From positions 212,772 to 276,771 of the forward strand of contig JAUJOH010000001.1 of NCBI GenBank assembly GCA_030447745.1: DNA of 64,000 nt, given 5' to 3'. A program made the position numbers and the translations under genes. This DNA is from Chloroflexota bacterium (GTDB taxonomy: Bacteria; Chloroflexota; Limnocylindria; Limnocylindrales; CSP1-4). Shown one piece after another: positions 8,284 to 16,388 of this stretch; position 1 is the stretch's first letter, and each line of letters begins with the position of its first letter. The notes under the pieces were generated by a model. That model did not search any database. It was given only the letters and a program-made list of their open reading frames with translations, and was not told the DNA's origin.

Positions 8284-8364
8284 GCCTGCTGCCACTGGCA
8301 CGACCAACGCGCCCAACGCGAGGGCCACGCCAGCGATGGCTGCGGGGATTCTTCGGCTCTTCAT
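8176..8364 (-). CDS. Small secreted Gly/Gln/Asn-repeat peptide
   Basis: 62 residues from ATG 8364 with AAGGAG about nine bases upstream. A typical signal peptide (MKSRR, then IPAAIAGVALALGALVVPVA, cleavage near VAAG-Q) is followed by seven QNGGG units and a stop supplied by a variant repeat. Beyond the stop, one more QNGGG unit and a second TAG follow in frame, so earlier or sister alleles may be longer. No function is recognised. Low-complexity Gly-rich exported peptides may be structural or surface-associated, or spurious. The good ribosome site and signal sequence argue for a real gene. Confidence 0.6.
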   Translation of the reverse strand: MKSRRIPAAIAGVALALGALVVPVAAGQNGGGQNGGGQNGGGQNGGGQNGGGQNGGGQNGGG

Positions 8365-8527
8365 CAGCGCCGCTCCTTGCCTGTACCCCTGTATCCGTGC
8401 GATCCCGGGCCGTCTGGGGCGTGGCCCGGACCGCGGCGTCCACCTCTCTTGTCTACGCCCGGACCACCTTTGTTACACCGCATGTCACATATCCGTTCAG
8501 GTCACGCTGACAACCGTTGGGCACACG

Positions 8528-8810
8528 TCACCCGTCGAAATCGATCGTTCCGTCCCATGCCGCCTGCGCGGCTGCCCGGTAGCTCTCGTGGGCTCGATGC
8601 ACGGCCTCGTCGGCGTCCGCGAAGTCCTGGGACGCTGCCGGAAGTCGATCTCGTTCGCGCTCGGCCGCACCAGGCCTGAAGCGCCAGTGCGACGGACATG
8701 CCGCGACCCCACCGTCGCACGGCGTCCGGGACCCGCTGGGTTGAGCTCAAGGGGTCGGCATCCCCGATCTGGCCGGCGAGCGAGATGAGGTCGCGCTTGC
8801 CGCTATGCAC
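8528..8810 (-). pseudogene. Small third gene of the sigma/anti-sigma operon, frameshifted
   Basis: GTG 8810 overlaps the anti-sigma stop (GGTGCATAG), so it is coupled to that gene. The first frame reads HSGKRDLISLAGQIGDADPL, then STQRVPDAVRRWGRGMSVAL. Near 8672 the coding sense moves one base, giving GAAERERDRLPAASQDFADA, then DEAVHRAHESYRAAAQAAWD and GTIDFDG before TGA 8530-8528. With one base removed the product is about 93 residues, helical, charged, with no membrane segment or known domain. Its place as third cistron suggests a role linked to the sigma switch, but this is inference. Confidence 0.5.
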
Positions 8811-9105
8811 CGCCGGCCGGTGAGGACAGCTCGCGGAAAACGCCGAGCAAGCGCTCGAGGATCAGAGACGGGACGTCTTCCCGCGGCGACGCGCCGGTGA
8901 CCACAATCGCCCGTCGCATCTGGTCGAGGAACACCGAGCACCCGTGGCATTCTGCGACGTGCCGGTCGGCGGTGGCACGGACCGTCGACGGCAACGCCCC
9001 GTCCAGGTACTCGGTCTCGAGCTCGACGAACTCGATGCAACGGAGGTCGCCGTCTCCGTCGTCGGGATCACCAGTGGCGCGTTTCGGGAGCCGCAGATCT
9101 GTCAC
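8803..9105 (-). CDS. Anti-sigma factor, zinc-finger (zf-HC2/ZAS) type
   Basis: 100 residues from GTG 9105 with GGAGGT upstream; an open frame runs further upstream into the sigma gene but is not needed. Core: LRCIEFVELETEYLDGALP, then the H-x3-C-x2-C zinc signature in DRHVAECHGC and VFLDQMRRAIVVTG. It is soluble and lies 47 bases after the sigma stop on the same strand. It is the same family as the anti-sigma at 750-1022, which shares the VEL..-YLD/E-AL and FLDQMRR/YLDQMRR blocks. Expected role: bind and inactivate the sigma factor at 9153-9959 until a signal, often redox acting on the Zn thiolates, releases it. Confidence 0.82.
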   Translation of the reverse strand: MTDLRLPKRATGDPDDGDGDLRCIEFVELETEYLDGALPSTVRATADRHVAECHGCSVFLDQMRRAIVVTGASPREDVPSLILERLLGVFRELSSPAGGA

Positions 9106-9152
9106 GTCGTCGTTGCACCTCCGTCTGGTAGTCCACCCGAAGGCCGCCGGTG

Positions 9153-9959
9153 TTACACATCGTTCGCGTCGCGGATGTACTCCTCCAGCACGGCCCGGAT
9201 CCTGGTCCTGGCCCGGTGCAGCAGGACACGCTCGTTGCCGGGAGTGATCTCGAGTTGCCGCGCGACATCGGATGATGCCCAACCCTCGATGTCGCGGAGC
9301 GTCACGACGACGCGCTGGACCGGCGGCAGCGTCTCGATGATCGACGCCACGAGCTCCTGTGTCTCATGGGCGAGCACGATCTGCTCAGCCTCGGATCCCC
9401 AGCTCGCCGGCGGCGTCTTCCAGTGGCCCGGCCAAGGCTCGTCTCGACCTGCAAATCGACGAGGATCGACGGCCGCCTCCTCGTCACTCGCCTCCGCGCG
9501 AACCAGCATGGACAGCGGGAGCATTCTTCGCTCGCGTCGGCCACGGGTCTTGGCCTTGTTCGTCAGGATCCCGAAGATCCACGAGCGAAGGCTTGACCGT
9601 TCCTGGAACCCGGCGATCCCCTGCAGGACCGCGATCCAGGTCTGGGCGACCTCCTCGGCAATCTCGCGGCTCGGAAGATAGATCATGGCCACGCCGAGGA
9701 GCGGCCGGTAGAGTCGCTCCACGAGCTCGACGAACGCCTGCTCGTCGCCGGCGCGCAGGGCCGCCACGCTGTCCGTCTCGTCCGAGCCGGCGTCCGCTAT
9801 CGGTTCCGCTCCTTCGCTGGCCAATGGCGGCGGTGCCGCCATCCGGGCTCCGGCGTGCGCCGCGGGGATGGCCTGGATGGCAGCAGACGGCATCGCCGAC
9901 CGCCGAGACCGAGCGAAGACGCCTCCGGCCGCCTCGCGCGCGTTCAGGTCAGCCGTCAC
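9153..9959 (-). CDS. ECF-type RNA polymerase sigma factor
   Basis: 268 residues from GTG 9959, which has GGAGG eight bases upstream; a TTG at 9995 gives a longer form and later starts a shorter one. After a disordered N-terminus (about 60 residues) come DSVAALRAGDEQAFVELVER, region 2 (REIAEEVAQTWIAVLQGIAG, SLRSWIFGILTNKAKTRGRR) and region 4 (IIETLPPVQRVVVTLRDIEG, VARQLEITPGNERVLLHRA). This is a standard group 4 sigma factor. Its operon continues with the anti-sigma and a small coupled gene. The divergent response-regulator gene starts about 300 bases away. It is the apparently intact counterpart of the broken sigma at 1012-1647. Confidence 0.88.
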   Translation of the reverse strand: MTADLNAREAAGGVFARSRRSAMPSAAIQAIPAAHAGARMAAPPPLASEGAEPIADAGSDETDSVAALRAGDEQAFVELVERLYRPLLGVAMIYLPSREIAEEVAQTWIAVLQGIAGFQERSSLRSWIFGILTNKAKTRGRRERRMLPLSMLVRAEASDEEAAVDPRRFAGRDEPWPGHWKTPPASWGSEAEQIVLAHETQELVASIIETLPPVQRVVVTLRDIEGWASSDVARQLEITPGNERVLLHRARTRIRAVLEEYIRDANDV

Positions 9960-10267
9960 CTGGGTGTCCTCCGTCCTCGTGGTCGCCGGCGGCAACGACA
10001 GGGGAACGCTTCTCCTTCATGGATGCGATACGACGTCCTTTGGCTCCCAGTCGTGTGCGTCCGGTGGGGTAGTGGTCCATCGCCGGTGCTCCAGCGGTCG
10101 GCGAACGCCACGGACGGAACCGGCTCCGCATTGATAGCGTCCCGTGGTGTCCGTTGCGGAAACCGTTTGTGAACAATCCCGAAACGCAGGCTCGCGGCCT
10201 CGCCGCCGCCTGCGCACGGACACCCGTGCGCCGGCGCCGCCCGATCGCGTCGGCCTATCCTTTGGTC

Positions 10268-11002
10268 ATGAGCGGACTGGTGACGTCGAGCCAGGCGAGC
10301 ATCTACGTACCGGACGAGGCGGACCGTCCGGGACGCATCCTCGTCGTGGACGACGAACCGATCGTGCGTGAGGTTGTCGTCAGGTACCTCGAACGGGACG
10401 GATTTCGCGTTGATCAGGCGGCCGATGGACCAAGCGCGACGGAATCGCTCGCGCATGGACCGGACCTTGTCGTGCTCGACATCATGCTTCCGGGAGGCAA
10501 CGGCCTCAGCCTCCTCCAGACCATCCGCCTGAGCAGCCATGTTCCGGTCATCCTCCTGACCTCCCGATCCGAAGAAGCGGACCGCATCGTCGGGCTCGAG
10601 CTCGGTGCCGATGACTATGTCGTCAAGCCGTTCTCACCTCGGGAGCTCGCGGCTCGGGTGCGATCGGTCCTCAGGCGGACGCGTCACCAGGCCACCTCCG
10701 GTCGCATGGACTTCGATGGGCTTGTCATCGACCCTCCCCTGCGCGAGGTCCGGCTCGCGGGGAACGTGGTCCAGATGAGGCCGAAGGAGTTCGACGTCCT
10801 CGCGTTCCTGGCGGCGTCTCCGCGCCAGGTCTTTTCTCGGGGCCAGCTCCTCGAGCAGGTCTGGAACTCCCCGACGGAGTTCCAGGACCTCTCCACCGTC
10901 ACCGTCCACATCCGGCGCATTCGGCAGAAGATCGAAACCGATCCGCTCCATCCAAGGTGGATCACCACCGTGTGGGGGATCGGCTACCGCTTCGAGCCGT
11001 GA
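10268..11002 (+). CDS. OmpR/PhoB-family response regulator
   Basis: 244 residues from ATG 10268; the frame is open further upstream. The receiver domain has acidic pocket VVDDE (28-30), phospho-acceptor Asp71 in VVLDIMLPGG and Lys120 in DDYVVKPFSP. The C-terminal winged-helix DNA-binding domain includes RPKEFDVLAFLAASPRQVFS, LLEQVWNSP, and TVTVHIRRIRQKIETDP with the terminal TTVWGIGYRFEP. Its stop overlaps the kinase start (TGATG), making an operon of a complete two-component system. It is divergent from the sigma/anti-sigma operon. The signal and target genes cannot be read from the sequence. Confidence 0.93.
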   Translation: MSGLVTSSQASIYVPDEADRPGRILVVDDEPIVREVVVRYLERDGFRVDQAADGPSATESLAHGPDLVVLDIMLPGGNGLSLLQTIRLSSHVPVILLTSRSEEADRIVGLELGADDYVVKPFSPRELAARVRSVLRRTRHQATSGRMDFDGLVIDPPLREVRLAGNVVQMRPKEFDVLAFLAASPRQVFSRGQLLEQVWNSPTEFQDLSTVTVHIRRIRQKIETDPLHPRWITTVWGIGYRFEP

Positions 11003-12279
11003 TGAGGACTCGCTCCGTCCTGCGGACGGTCGCCCCGATCGGTGCCCCATTCGCGATCGCGCTCGGTGCGTTCGTGGTGTTCGAGCTTGTCGTCCATCCC
11101 GCTCCGGAGGAACGACCCGCCGTCCTCGCCGTCTTCATCACTGTCGCTGGAGGGACGGCCGTCGCCGGGTGGACGCTTCCGTGGTTGACGGTCCGCCTCG
11201 ACTCGCTGTTGCGGATGGTGCTGTTCGTGGCGATCGCCTCGATGGCAACGACGGCTGCGGCCGTCGCGATCTGGGCCTACGTCTTCATGCGTTCGTCCGC
11301 GGAGCTGTTCGCGCTATTGGTGGTGCTCGGGTTCGGCGTCGCTGCCGGGCTGGTCCTGGAGACCACCGTCGCTCGATCACTTGCGGGGGACGTCCAGCAG
11401 CTTCGTGCGGCCGCGACACGAATCGCGGCCGGGGACCTCTCGGCACGTACGGAGCTGGACCGGCTCGACGAGGTCGGCCAGGCTGGGCGGGCGATCGACA
11501 CCATGGCGAGCCGACTGCAACGGATGGAGGAGGACCGGGGACGGGCCGACAAGGCGCGGGAGGCGTTCCTGGCTGGTGTCGGCCATGACCTGCGAACGCC
11601 GCTTGCCGCCCTTCGAGCGGCAGTGGAAGCCCTCGAGGACGGGCTAGCGCCCGACTCGGCGGCCTATTTCGCGGCCAGCCACCGCAACCTGGCCGCACTG
11701 CAGAGCCTCGTGGACGATCTGTTCATCCTCGCCCGGATCGAAGCCGGAAGCCTGCAGTTTCCGCATGCGCCCGTTGACCTCGCGGAGGTGGCCGACGAGG
11801 CGGTGGAGGCCCTGACCCCAACGGCACGGCAGCGCAACGTCGTGCTGCGGCTGCAGGCCACGAGTGAGGTCGTCGTCCTCGGCGGTTCGGCAGAGTTGTC
11901 TCGAGCGATCCGGAACCTGCTGGACAACGCCATTCGACACGCACCGTCTGGCACCGAAGTGCTGATCGAGGTGACGGACGGCGACCGGGCGGTCGTCCGC
12001 GTCGTCGATCAGGGTGACGGGCTCCGCGAGAACCTCCTGTCCGAACTGAGCCGCCGGTACGAGCAGCTCGGTGCGATCCCGACACATGCGGGCCGCGGCA
12101 CGGGACTTGGGCTCGTCATCACCAAGGGGATCGCCGAGGCGCACGGCGGTGGGATCCGGGCGGAGGCAGGGCCCGGTGGCCGCGTCTGGTTCTGGATCCC
12201 CCGGAGCCGAGGGTCGGAACTCACCGCGGGCGCGAACGCCGGTTCAGCCGATGTTCCGCAACAGGTCGGCGCGTCGTGA
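11002..12279 (+). CDS. Membrane sensor histidine kinase (HAMP-HisKA-HATPase)
   Basis: 425 residues from ATG 11002, coupled to the response regulator. Hydrophobic segments lie at about residues 10-30, 43-63, 70-92 and 100-122, with short loops and no large extracellular sensor domain, so sensing may occur within the membrane. HAMP-like linker: LAGDVQQLRAAATRIAAGD and LDEVGQAGRAIDTMASRL. H-box His195 in GVGHDLRTPLAALR; N-box NLLDNAIRHAP; G-boxes VVDQGDGL and GRGTGLGLVITKGIAEAHGG. All catalytic motifs are intact. It should phosphorylate the regulator encoded just upstream. Confidence 0.92.
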   Translation: MRTRSVLRTVAPIGAPFAIALGAFVVFELVVHPAPEERPAVLAVFITVAGGTAVAGWTLPWLTVRLDSLLRMVLFVAIASMATTAAAVAIWAYVFMRSSAELFALLVVLGFGVAAGLVLETTVARSLAGDVQQLRAAATRIAAGDLSARTELDRLDEVGQAGRAIDTMASRLQRMEEDRGRADKAREAFLAGVGHDLRTPLAALRAAVEALEDGLAPDSAAYFAASHRNLAALQSLVDDLFILARIEAGSLQFPHAPVDLAEVADEAVEALTPTARQRNVVLRLQATSEVVVLGGSAELSRAIRNLLDNAIRHAPSGTEVLIEVTDGDRAVVRVVDQGDGLRENLLSELSRRYEQLGAIPTHAGRGTGLGLVITKGIAEAHGGGIRAEAGPGGRVWFWIPRSRGSELTAGANAGSADVPQQVGAS

Positions 12280-12615
12280 TTTCCGGATCCGGGCGGATCT
12301 GGCGCCGGGATGCGCGCAGGACCGAGCAGATGGCCTTATCCGCGTCCGAGCGTTGTTCCTCGCTTAGTGGCGCCACGACCTATTCCGGCCGGGTTGGTTG
12401 CTGAGCGGACGCGATTGTCCCGGAATGTCGACGCCCCTCCCGCCTCATGGCCGCCCGGCTCGCGCCTCGTCCTCGCTCCCGACGTCGCGCCTCGGAACGC
12501 TGGTCCTCCGAGTTGCGATCGGGGCGGTAGCTAGCGAGGGGTGGTTGGGGAAGTCGTATGCGGCGTGGTGCGCGAACCCCAGGTTGCGGTCCGCCGGTAG
12601 CAGCAGGAGAGCACA
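12280..12615. other. 336-base non-coding gap
   Basis: No gene is recognised. Just after the kinase stop is a short palindrome CCGGATCCGG (12291-12300). The last 20 bases hold the ribosome site (CAGGAGAG) of the next gene. Nothing else is identified. Confidence 0.6.
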
Positions 12616-13323
12616 GTGACAGAACGGGATCGAGAACCACGAGACATGAGCCCGCGCGAGCGCGTTGCCTCGCTCGGGAGTGCCGTGGTGGACGCCGCGA
12701 AGCACATGGCGGTGGGTGGCCACGAGACCGAGCACGGCACGGAGCAGCGCGTCGGGCTGGCGCAGGCAGAAGCGATCGTCGAGAGCTGGCCTGACGCACC
12801 GAAGAAGATGGCACGCCAACTGCTCGAGCAGTACGGACCGCCGAACGAGGCGACGCCGACGAAGTTCTTCTGGTACCGCACTGGACCCTGGAAGCGGATC
12901 GAGCTGACCAGCGATGCCGTGGTCCACAACTTCCCGGCGCCGCACAGCGACTTCCTGACGCAGTACATCGACTACCACGTGCCGCTCGGAATGTTCGACG
13001 CCGTCGCTGCCTTCGACGGCAGCTGCCTGCCTGACCGGACGGCCGGCGAAGCCGGGGCACGGTGCGACCTTGAGGCGGCGAACATCCTGACGCTGAACCT
13101 CATGCACGACATCGTGACCGGCAAGACGAGCGTCGAGGCAGCGCGCGAGGCGTACGCAGATACCCTGTCCGCGTACATCCTCGGCCGGTCGGCTCCGTAT
13201 GCCGAACGTTTCCAGTTCGACGTGCCGCGAGGCGGAACCGAGGACCCGGACGAGCCGAATATCGCGAGCTCGATGGCCCAGCAGACGGTCGAAAAGGTCA
13301 AGGACGTCGTCAGGGGCACGTAG
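12616..13323 (+). CDS. Conserved protein of unknown function (paralogue 2)
   Basis: 235 residues from GTG 12616 with CAGGAGAG upstream. Full-length paralogue of 1862-2587: shared blocks include ESWPDAPKKMARQLLEQYGP, EATPTKFFWYRTGPWKRIEL, FPAPHSDFLTQYIDY, FDGSCLPDRTAGEAGARCD, NLMHDIVTGK and GRSAPYAERFQFDV, with a matching GGTEDPDE tail. It differs mainly in the N-terminal 50 residues and the last 15. No signal peptide or membrane segment. The function is unknown. The strong retention of the same residues in both copies argues that both are under selection. Confidence 0.75.
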   Translation: MTERDREPRDMSPRERVASLGSAVVDAAKHMAVGGHETEHGTEQRVGLAQAEAIVESWPDAPKKMARQLLEQYGPPNEATPTKFFWYRTGPWKRIELTSDAVVHNFPAPHSDFLTQYIDYHVPLGMFDAVAAFDGSCLPDRTAGEAGARCDLEAANILTLNLMHDIVTGKTSVEAAREAYADTLSAYILGRSAPYAERFQFDVPRGGTEDPDEPNIASSMAQQTVEKVKDVVRGT

Positions 13324-13464
13324 CACGCCGGCACGGACGCTGCCCTCGCTTGACCGTGTTTCGGGCGGTCGCGACACTCGGCTCGCGAGTCCGACGCGGG
13401 AACCGGGGACACGACAACGGAGGCACACCATGCCGCGCCAGCCCCAGGACGAGCCAACACCGCG

Positions 13465-14421
13465 ATGAGGATCGCCGCGGCGCAAGCTCACACTCGATGG
13501 AACGATCCCGCGAAGACGACAGATGTGATCACGGACTGGATCGATGCGGCGGCCGCGGCCGGCGTCGAGCTTCTCGCATTCGGCGAGACGTTCCTCGGCG
13601 GGTACCCCTTCTGGGTCGACGAGACCGCGGCCTCGCTCTGGAACGACGACCTGCAGAAGCGCGCCTTCGCGCAGTACCTCTCCGGGGCCGTCGAGCTGTC
13701 CGGGCCGGAACTCGCGCGCATTGTCGAGTGCGCCCGCGATCAAAGGGTGTTCACGTATCTAGGCGTCGCGGAGCGGGGCTCGGGCGCAGCGCGCGGGACG
13801 GTTCGCTGCACGCTCGTCGCGATCGACTCCGACGCGGGCATTGTGAGCGCACACCGCAAGCTGATGCCAACGTTCGGCGAGCGCCTCGTGTGGGGAACCG
13901 GCGACGGGAACGGGCTTCGAGTTCACATGGGTCCCGGAGGCGTCCGCGTCGGCGGGCTGAACTGCTGGGAGAACTGGATGCCGTTGGCACGTGCCGCGAT
14001 GTACGCCGGGGGCGAGGACGTCCACGTCGCGGTCTGGCCCGGCAGTGTAAGGAACACGGACGGGCCGACGCGCTTCCTCGCTCAGGAGGGCCGCGTCTAC
14101 GCCCTCTCAGCTTCCTCGTTGATCTCGCTCGCGGACGTCCCGGACGACTTTCCGCTCAAGGACGAGGTCGCGAGCAGGTACGGCGGCGACCGCGAGCACC
14201 TGCTCTACAACGGCGGCTCGTGCATCGCCGGGCCCGACGGGCAGTGGATCGTTGAGCCCGTGATCGGCGAGGAGCGCCTCGTCTGCGCCGACGTCGATGT
14301 CGCCCAGATCCGTGCCGAGCGTCAGAACTTCGACCCGAGCGGTCACTACAGCCGACCTGACGTCCTCGAGCTCCGCGTCCATCGACGCAGGTTGAACGCA
14401 GCCGACTTCGACGACGCGTGA
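13465..14421 (+). CDS. Nitrilase-family carbon-nitrogen hydrolase
   Basis: 318 residues from ATG 13465. The catalytic triad is complete: Glu41 in LLAFGETFLGGYPFW, Lys132 in AHRKLMPTFGERLVWGTGDG, and Cys167 in VGGLNCWENWMPLARAAMY. The GETFLGGYPFW and HRKLMPTFGERLVWG blocks and the GGLNCWEN nucleophile elbow match true nitrilases (nitrile to carboxylate plus ammonia) better than amidases. A likely substrate class is aliphatic or arylaceto-nitriles or cyanide-like compounds, but this cannot be settled here. Cytoplasmic, no signal peptide. It lies 141 bases after the unknown paralogue gene on the same strand and may be monocistronic. Confidence 0.88.
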   Translation: MRIAAAQAHTRWNDPAKTTDVITDWIDAAAAAGVELLAFGETFLGGYPFWVDETAASLWNDDLQKRAFAQYLSGAVELSGPELARIVECARDQRVFTYLGVAERGSGAARGTVRCTLVAIDSDAGIVSAHRKLMPTFGERLVWGTGDGNGLRVHMGPGGVRVGGLNCWENWMPLARAAMYAGGEDVHVAVWPGSVRNTDGPTRFLAQEGRVYALSASSLISLADVPDDFPLKDEVASRYGGDREHLLYNGGSCIAGPDGQWIVEPVIGEERLVCADVDVAQIRAERQNFDPSGHYSRPDVLELRVHRRRLNAADFDDA

Positions 14422-14500
14422 CGATAGCGGCGATCAAGAGACGGCCACCGGTCCGGCGCGCCGCATCCCTCAATGTTGATCGCTCCCTGCTCTTGCTCAG

Positions 14501-15451
14501 ATGATCCGATCCGCCCCGCCGCACGTTTTGATCGTCCTGTTCGTCGTGCTCGTCGTTGGGTGCACCCCATCTGCGGCGATCACCCCCGCGGCAACAGCCG
14601 GCCCTTCCGCTACGTCCGTCGCCGCCGTCATGCCAAGCGCGTCGAGCCGCAGCACGGGACGGCAGGACAGTCAAGAACCACGACGAGACGGCATTGCGCC
14701 GACGGCACGAGCGTCGACCCCCGCGCCCGGTGTGCCAACGCCGTCACCGGCCGGTACACCGCGCGCTCGCGGTCGCCCGCGGCCGCATATCGTTGAGCAT
14801 GGCCCACGAGACAAGGACCGCATTGCGCTGACGTTCGATGCCGATATGACGCCTGATATGCAGAGACGATTGCAGGCCGGCGTCGTCGGCTCTTGGTACA
14901 ACACCGACGTCATCCGGGTCCTCGAGAAGTACAAGACGCCGGCGACACTCTTTCTGACGGGCCTGTGGGTCGAGAGTTACCCGGGGGAGGCTCGGGCGCT
15001 CGCGGACAACGAGCTGTTCGAGATCGGCAACCACTCCTATCGACACCACGCGTTCACGCCATCGTGTTATGGCCTTCCCTCCATCGGGGATGAGGAGGAC
15101 GAGTCGGAGATCCGTCGATCTCAACAGGTCATTCGCGAGCACACCGGACAAACGCCGTCGCTATTCAGGTTTCCCGGCTTGTGCTTCGACGCGTACGACG
15201 CACGCGTCCTTGCCGCGAACGGACTGACGGTCGTTCAGGGTGACCTTCCCGCGGGCGACGGCTTCAACCACGACACAGCGTCAATCGTCGAGCATGTGAC
15301 CCGCAACGTTCGGAATGGATCGATCGTCGTCATGCACATGCACGGCGGCCCGAACGCGCCGAAGACGGCCGATGCGCTCGAGCTCCTGATCCCGGAGCTG
15401 CAGAGAACCTACTCGTTGGTCACCGTATCCACGCTGCTCGACGACGGCTGA
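14501..15451 (+). CDS. Lipoprotein polysaccharide deacetylase (NodB/CE4 fold)
   Basis: 316 residues. Signal peptide with lipobox LVVGC (Cys21), then a Thr/Ala/Pro-rich linker (about 22-95). The NodB domain has the metal and catalytic motif TFDAD (111-115), the two-His motif HSYRH (178-182), RFPGLCFD, GLTVVQGDLPAGD and a C-terminal MHMHGGPNAPKTADALELL. The enzyme should be tethered outside the membrane and remove acetyl groups from peptidoglycan or an exopolysaccharide. It follows the nitrilase gene on the same strand with an 80-base gap. Confidence 0.85.
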   Translation: MIRSAPPHVLIVLFVVLVVGCTPSAAITPAATAGPSATSVAAVMPSASSRSTGRQDSQEPRRDGIAPTARASTPAPGVPTPSPAGTPRARGRPRPHIVEHGPRDKDRIALTFDADMTPDMQRRLQAGVVGSWYNTDVIRVLEKYKTPATLFLTGLWVESYPGEARALADNELFEIGNHSYRHHAFTPSCYGLPSIGDEEDESEIRRSQQVIREHTGQTPSLFRFPGLCFDAYDARVLAANGLTVVQGDLPAGDGFNHDTASIVEHVTRNVRNGSIVVMHMHGGPNAPKTADALELLIPELQRTYSLVTVSTLLDDG

Positions 15452-15509
15452 ACGTGGGAGCCTCCGCACTCGACGATTTCTCTGGCAGTGCGCGCGACCT
15501 ACCAGGCGG

Positions 15510-16388
15510 CTACGGACGATAGAGTCCGTCAGCCCGCCAGACCGGCCGGCGCGCGAGCTCGCGGTCGATCTCGTCGTCGGTTAGCCCTATCGGTCGGTAA
15601 TGGAGCGCGAGGAACTTTCTGGCGCGGCGGTTCATCGCAGCTCGAACGGTCGACCTCTCGACTGAAACCTGCGACAGGACGTCATCAACTGCCACGCGAA
15701 GCCAGGTCGCCCGGCTAACGCTCGTGGCAAGTGCCCCGTTCACCTCGATGACGCTTCGATAAAGCGCGGCCAACGTGGCCCTGACCTCGGGGTAGGCGAG
15801 TTGCACGCGCTTACCCGGAACAAGGATCGGGGCTCCCGCAGTCCGTATCCAACGGGCCTGAGCGTGAAGTGCCACCTTTTGCCACGTTTGCGCCAGGCCA
15901 GCCGTGGCCACGCCGCCTGAGTGAATGATCTTGTTCCTGAGGGCCTGCACGAAGTCGACAAGGGATTCCGCATCTGATTCCGGTGTCAGGCCGGCACGTC
16001 GCAGGTCGCCACGGAGGGGCCCAAGCATTCGCGCTTCTGGATTGCCGATGTCCAGAAGCTGCCCGTCAATCTGCAGCAGGCGAGCTGCATCGACCAGCAG
16101 GTCGTTGTAGACGGAAACGGCGAACGGGATCGCCATCGCCGCGAGGAACGACTCACTTTCGGCGAACTGATCGACCGCCTTGCTGAGCTTGACCGACATG
16201 GTGCGAGCGTCCGCGACCGTCGGGAAGGCGTCGGAAAGGAGTTCCTCGCCGACACCACCGGCTACCATACGAGCAGCCTCAGTGGCGCCGATCTGTGTAG
16301 CTACGAAGGCGGCAGCGATGGCGTCGTTCGTCTGAACGCGCCACTTGGAGAAGTCTCGGAACGCGGGATATCGGATGAGGGTGGGCAT
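15510..16388 (-). CDS. Unknown protein with a HEPN-like Rx4H motif
   Basis: 292 residues starting MPTLIRYPAFRDFSKWRVQT. Mostly alpha-helical, no signal peptide and no membrane segment. A central LVDFVQALRNKIIHSGGVAT resembles the R-(x)4-H core of HEPN ribonuclease-type domains, and the preceding AVSVYNDLLVDAARLLQID fits a helical bundle. The C-terminal part (RVAVDDVLSQVSVERSTVRA, ARKFLALHYRPIGLTDDEI) may bind nucleic acid. It is an orphan between a deacetylase gene and a degraded secreted-protein gene, with no adjacent nucleotidyltransferase partner. Assignment to HEPN rests on one motif and is tentative. Confidence 0.5.
   Translation of the reverse strand: MPTLIRYPAFRDFSKWRVQTNDAIAAAFVATQIGATEAARMVAGGVGEELLSDAFPTVADARTMSVKLSKAVDQFAESESFLAAMAIPFAVSVYNDLLVDAARLLQIDGQLLDIGNPEARMLGPLRGDLRRAGLTPESDAESLVDFVQALRNKIIHSGGVATAGLAQTWQKVALHAQARWIRTAGAPILVPGKRVQLAYPEVRATLAALYRSVIEVNGALATSVSRATWLRVAVDDVLSQVSVERSTVRAAMNRRARKFLALHYRPIGLTDDEIDRELARRPVWRADGLYRP

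Noticed and set aside
8396..8520. Sigma-A-like promoter (TTGTCA with a TATGTG-like box) before the Gly-rich peptide gene
   Set aside because: The -10 match is poor and such matches occur by chance; not reported as a feature.
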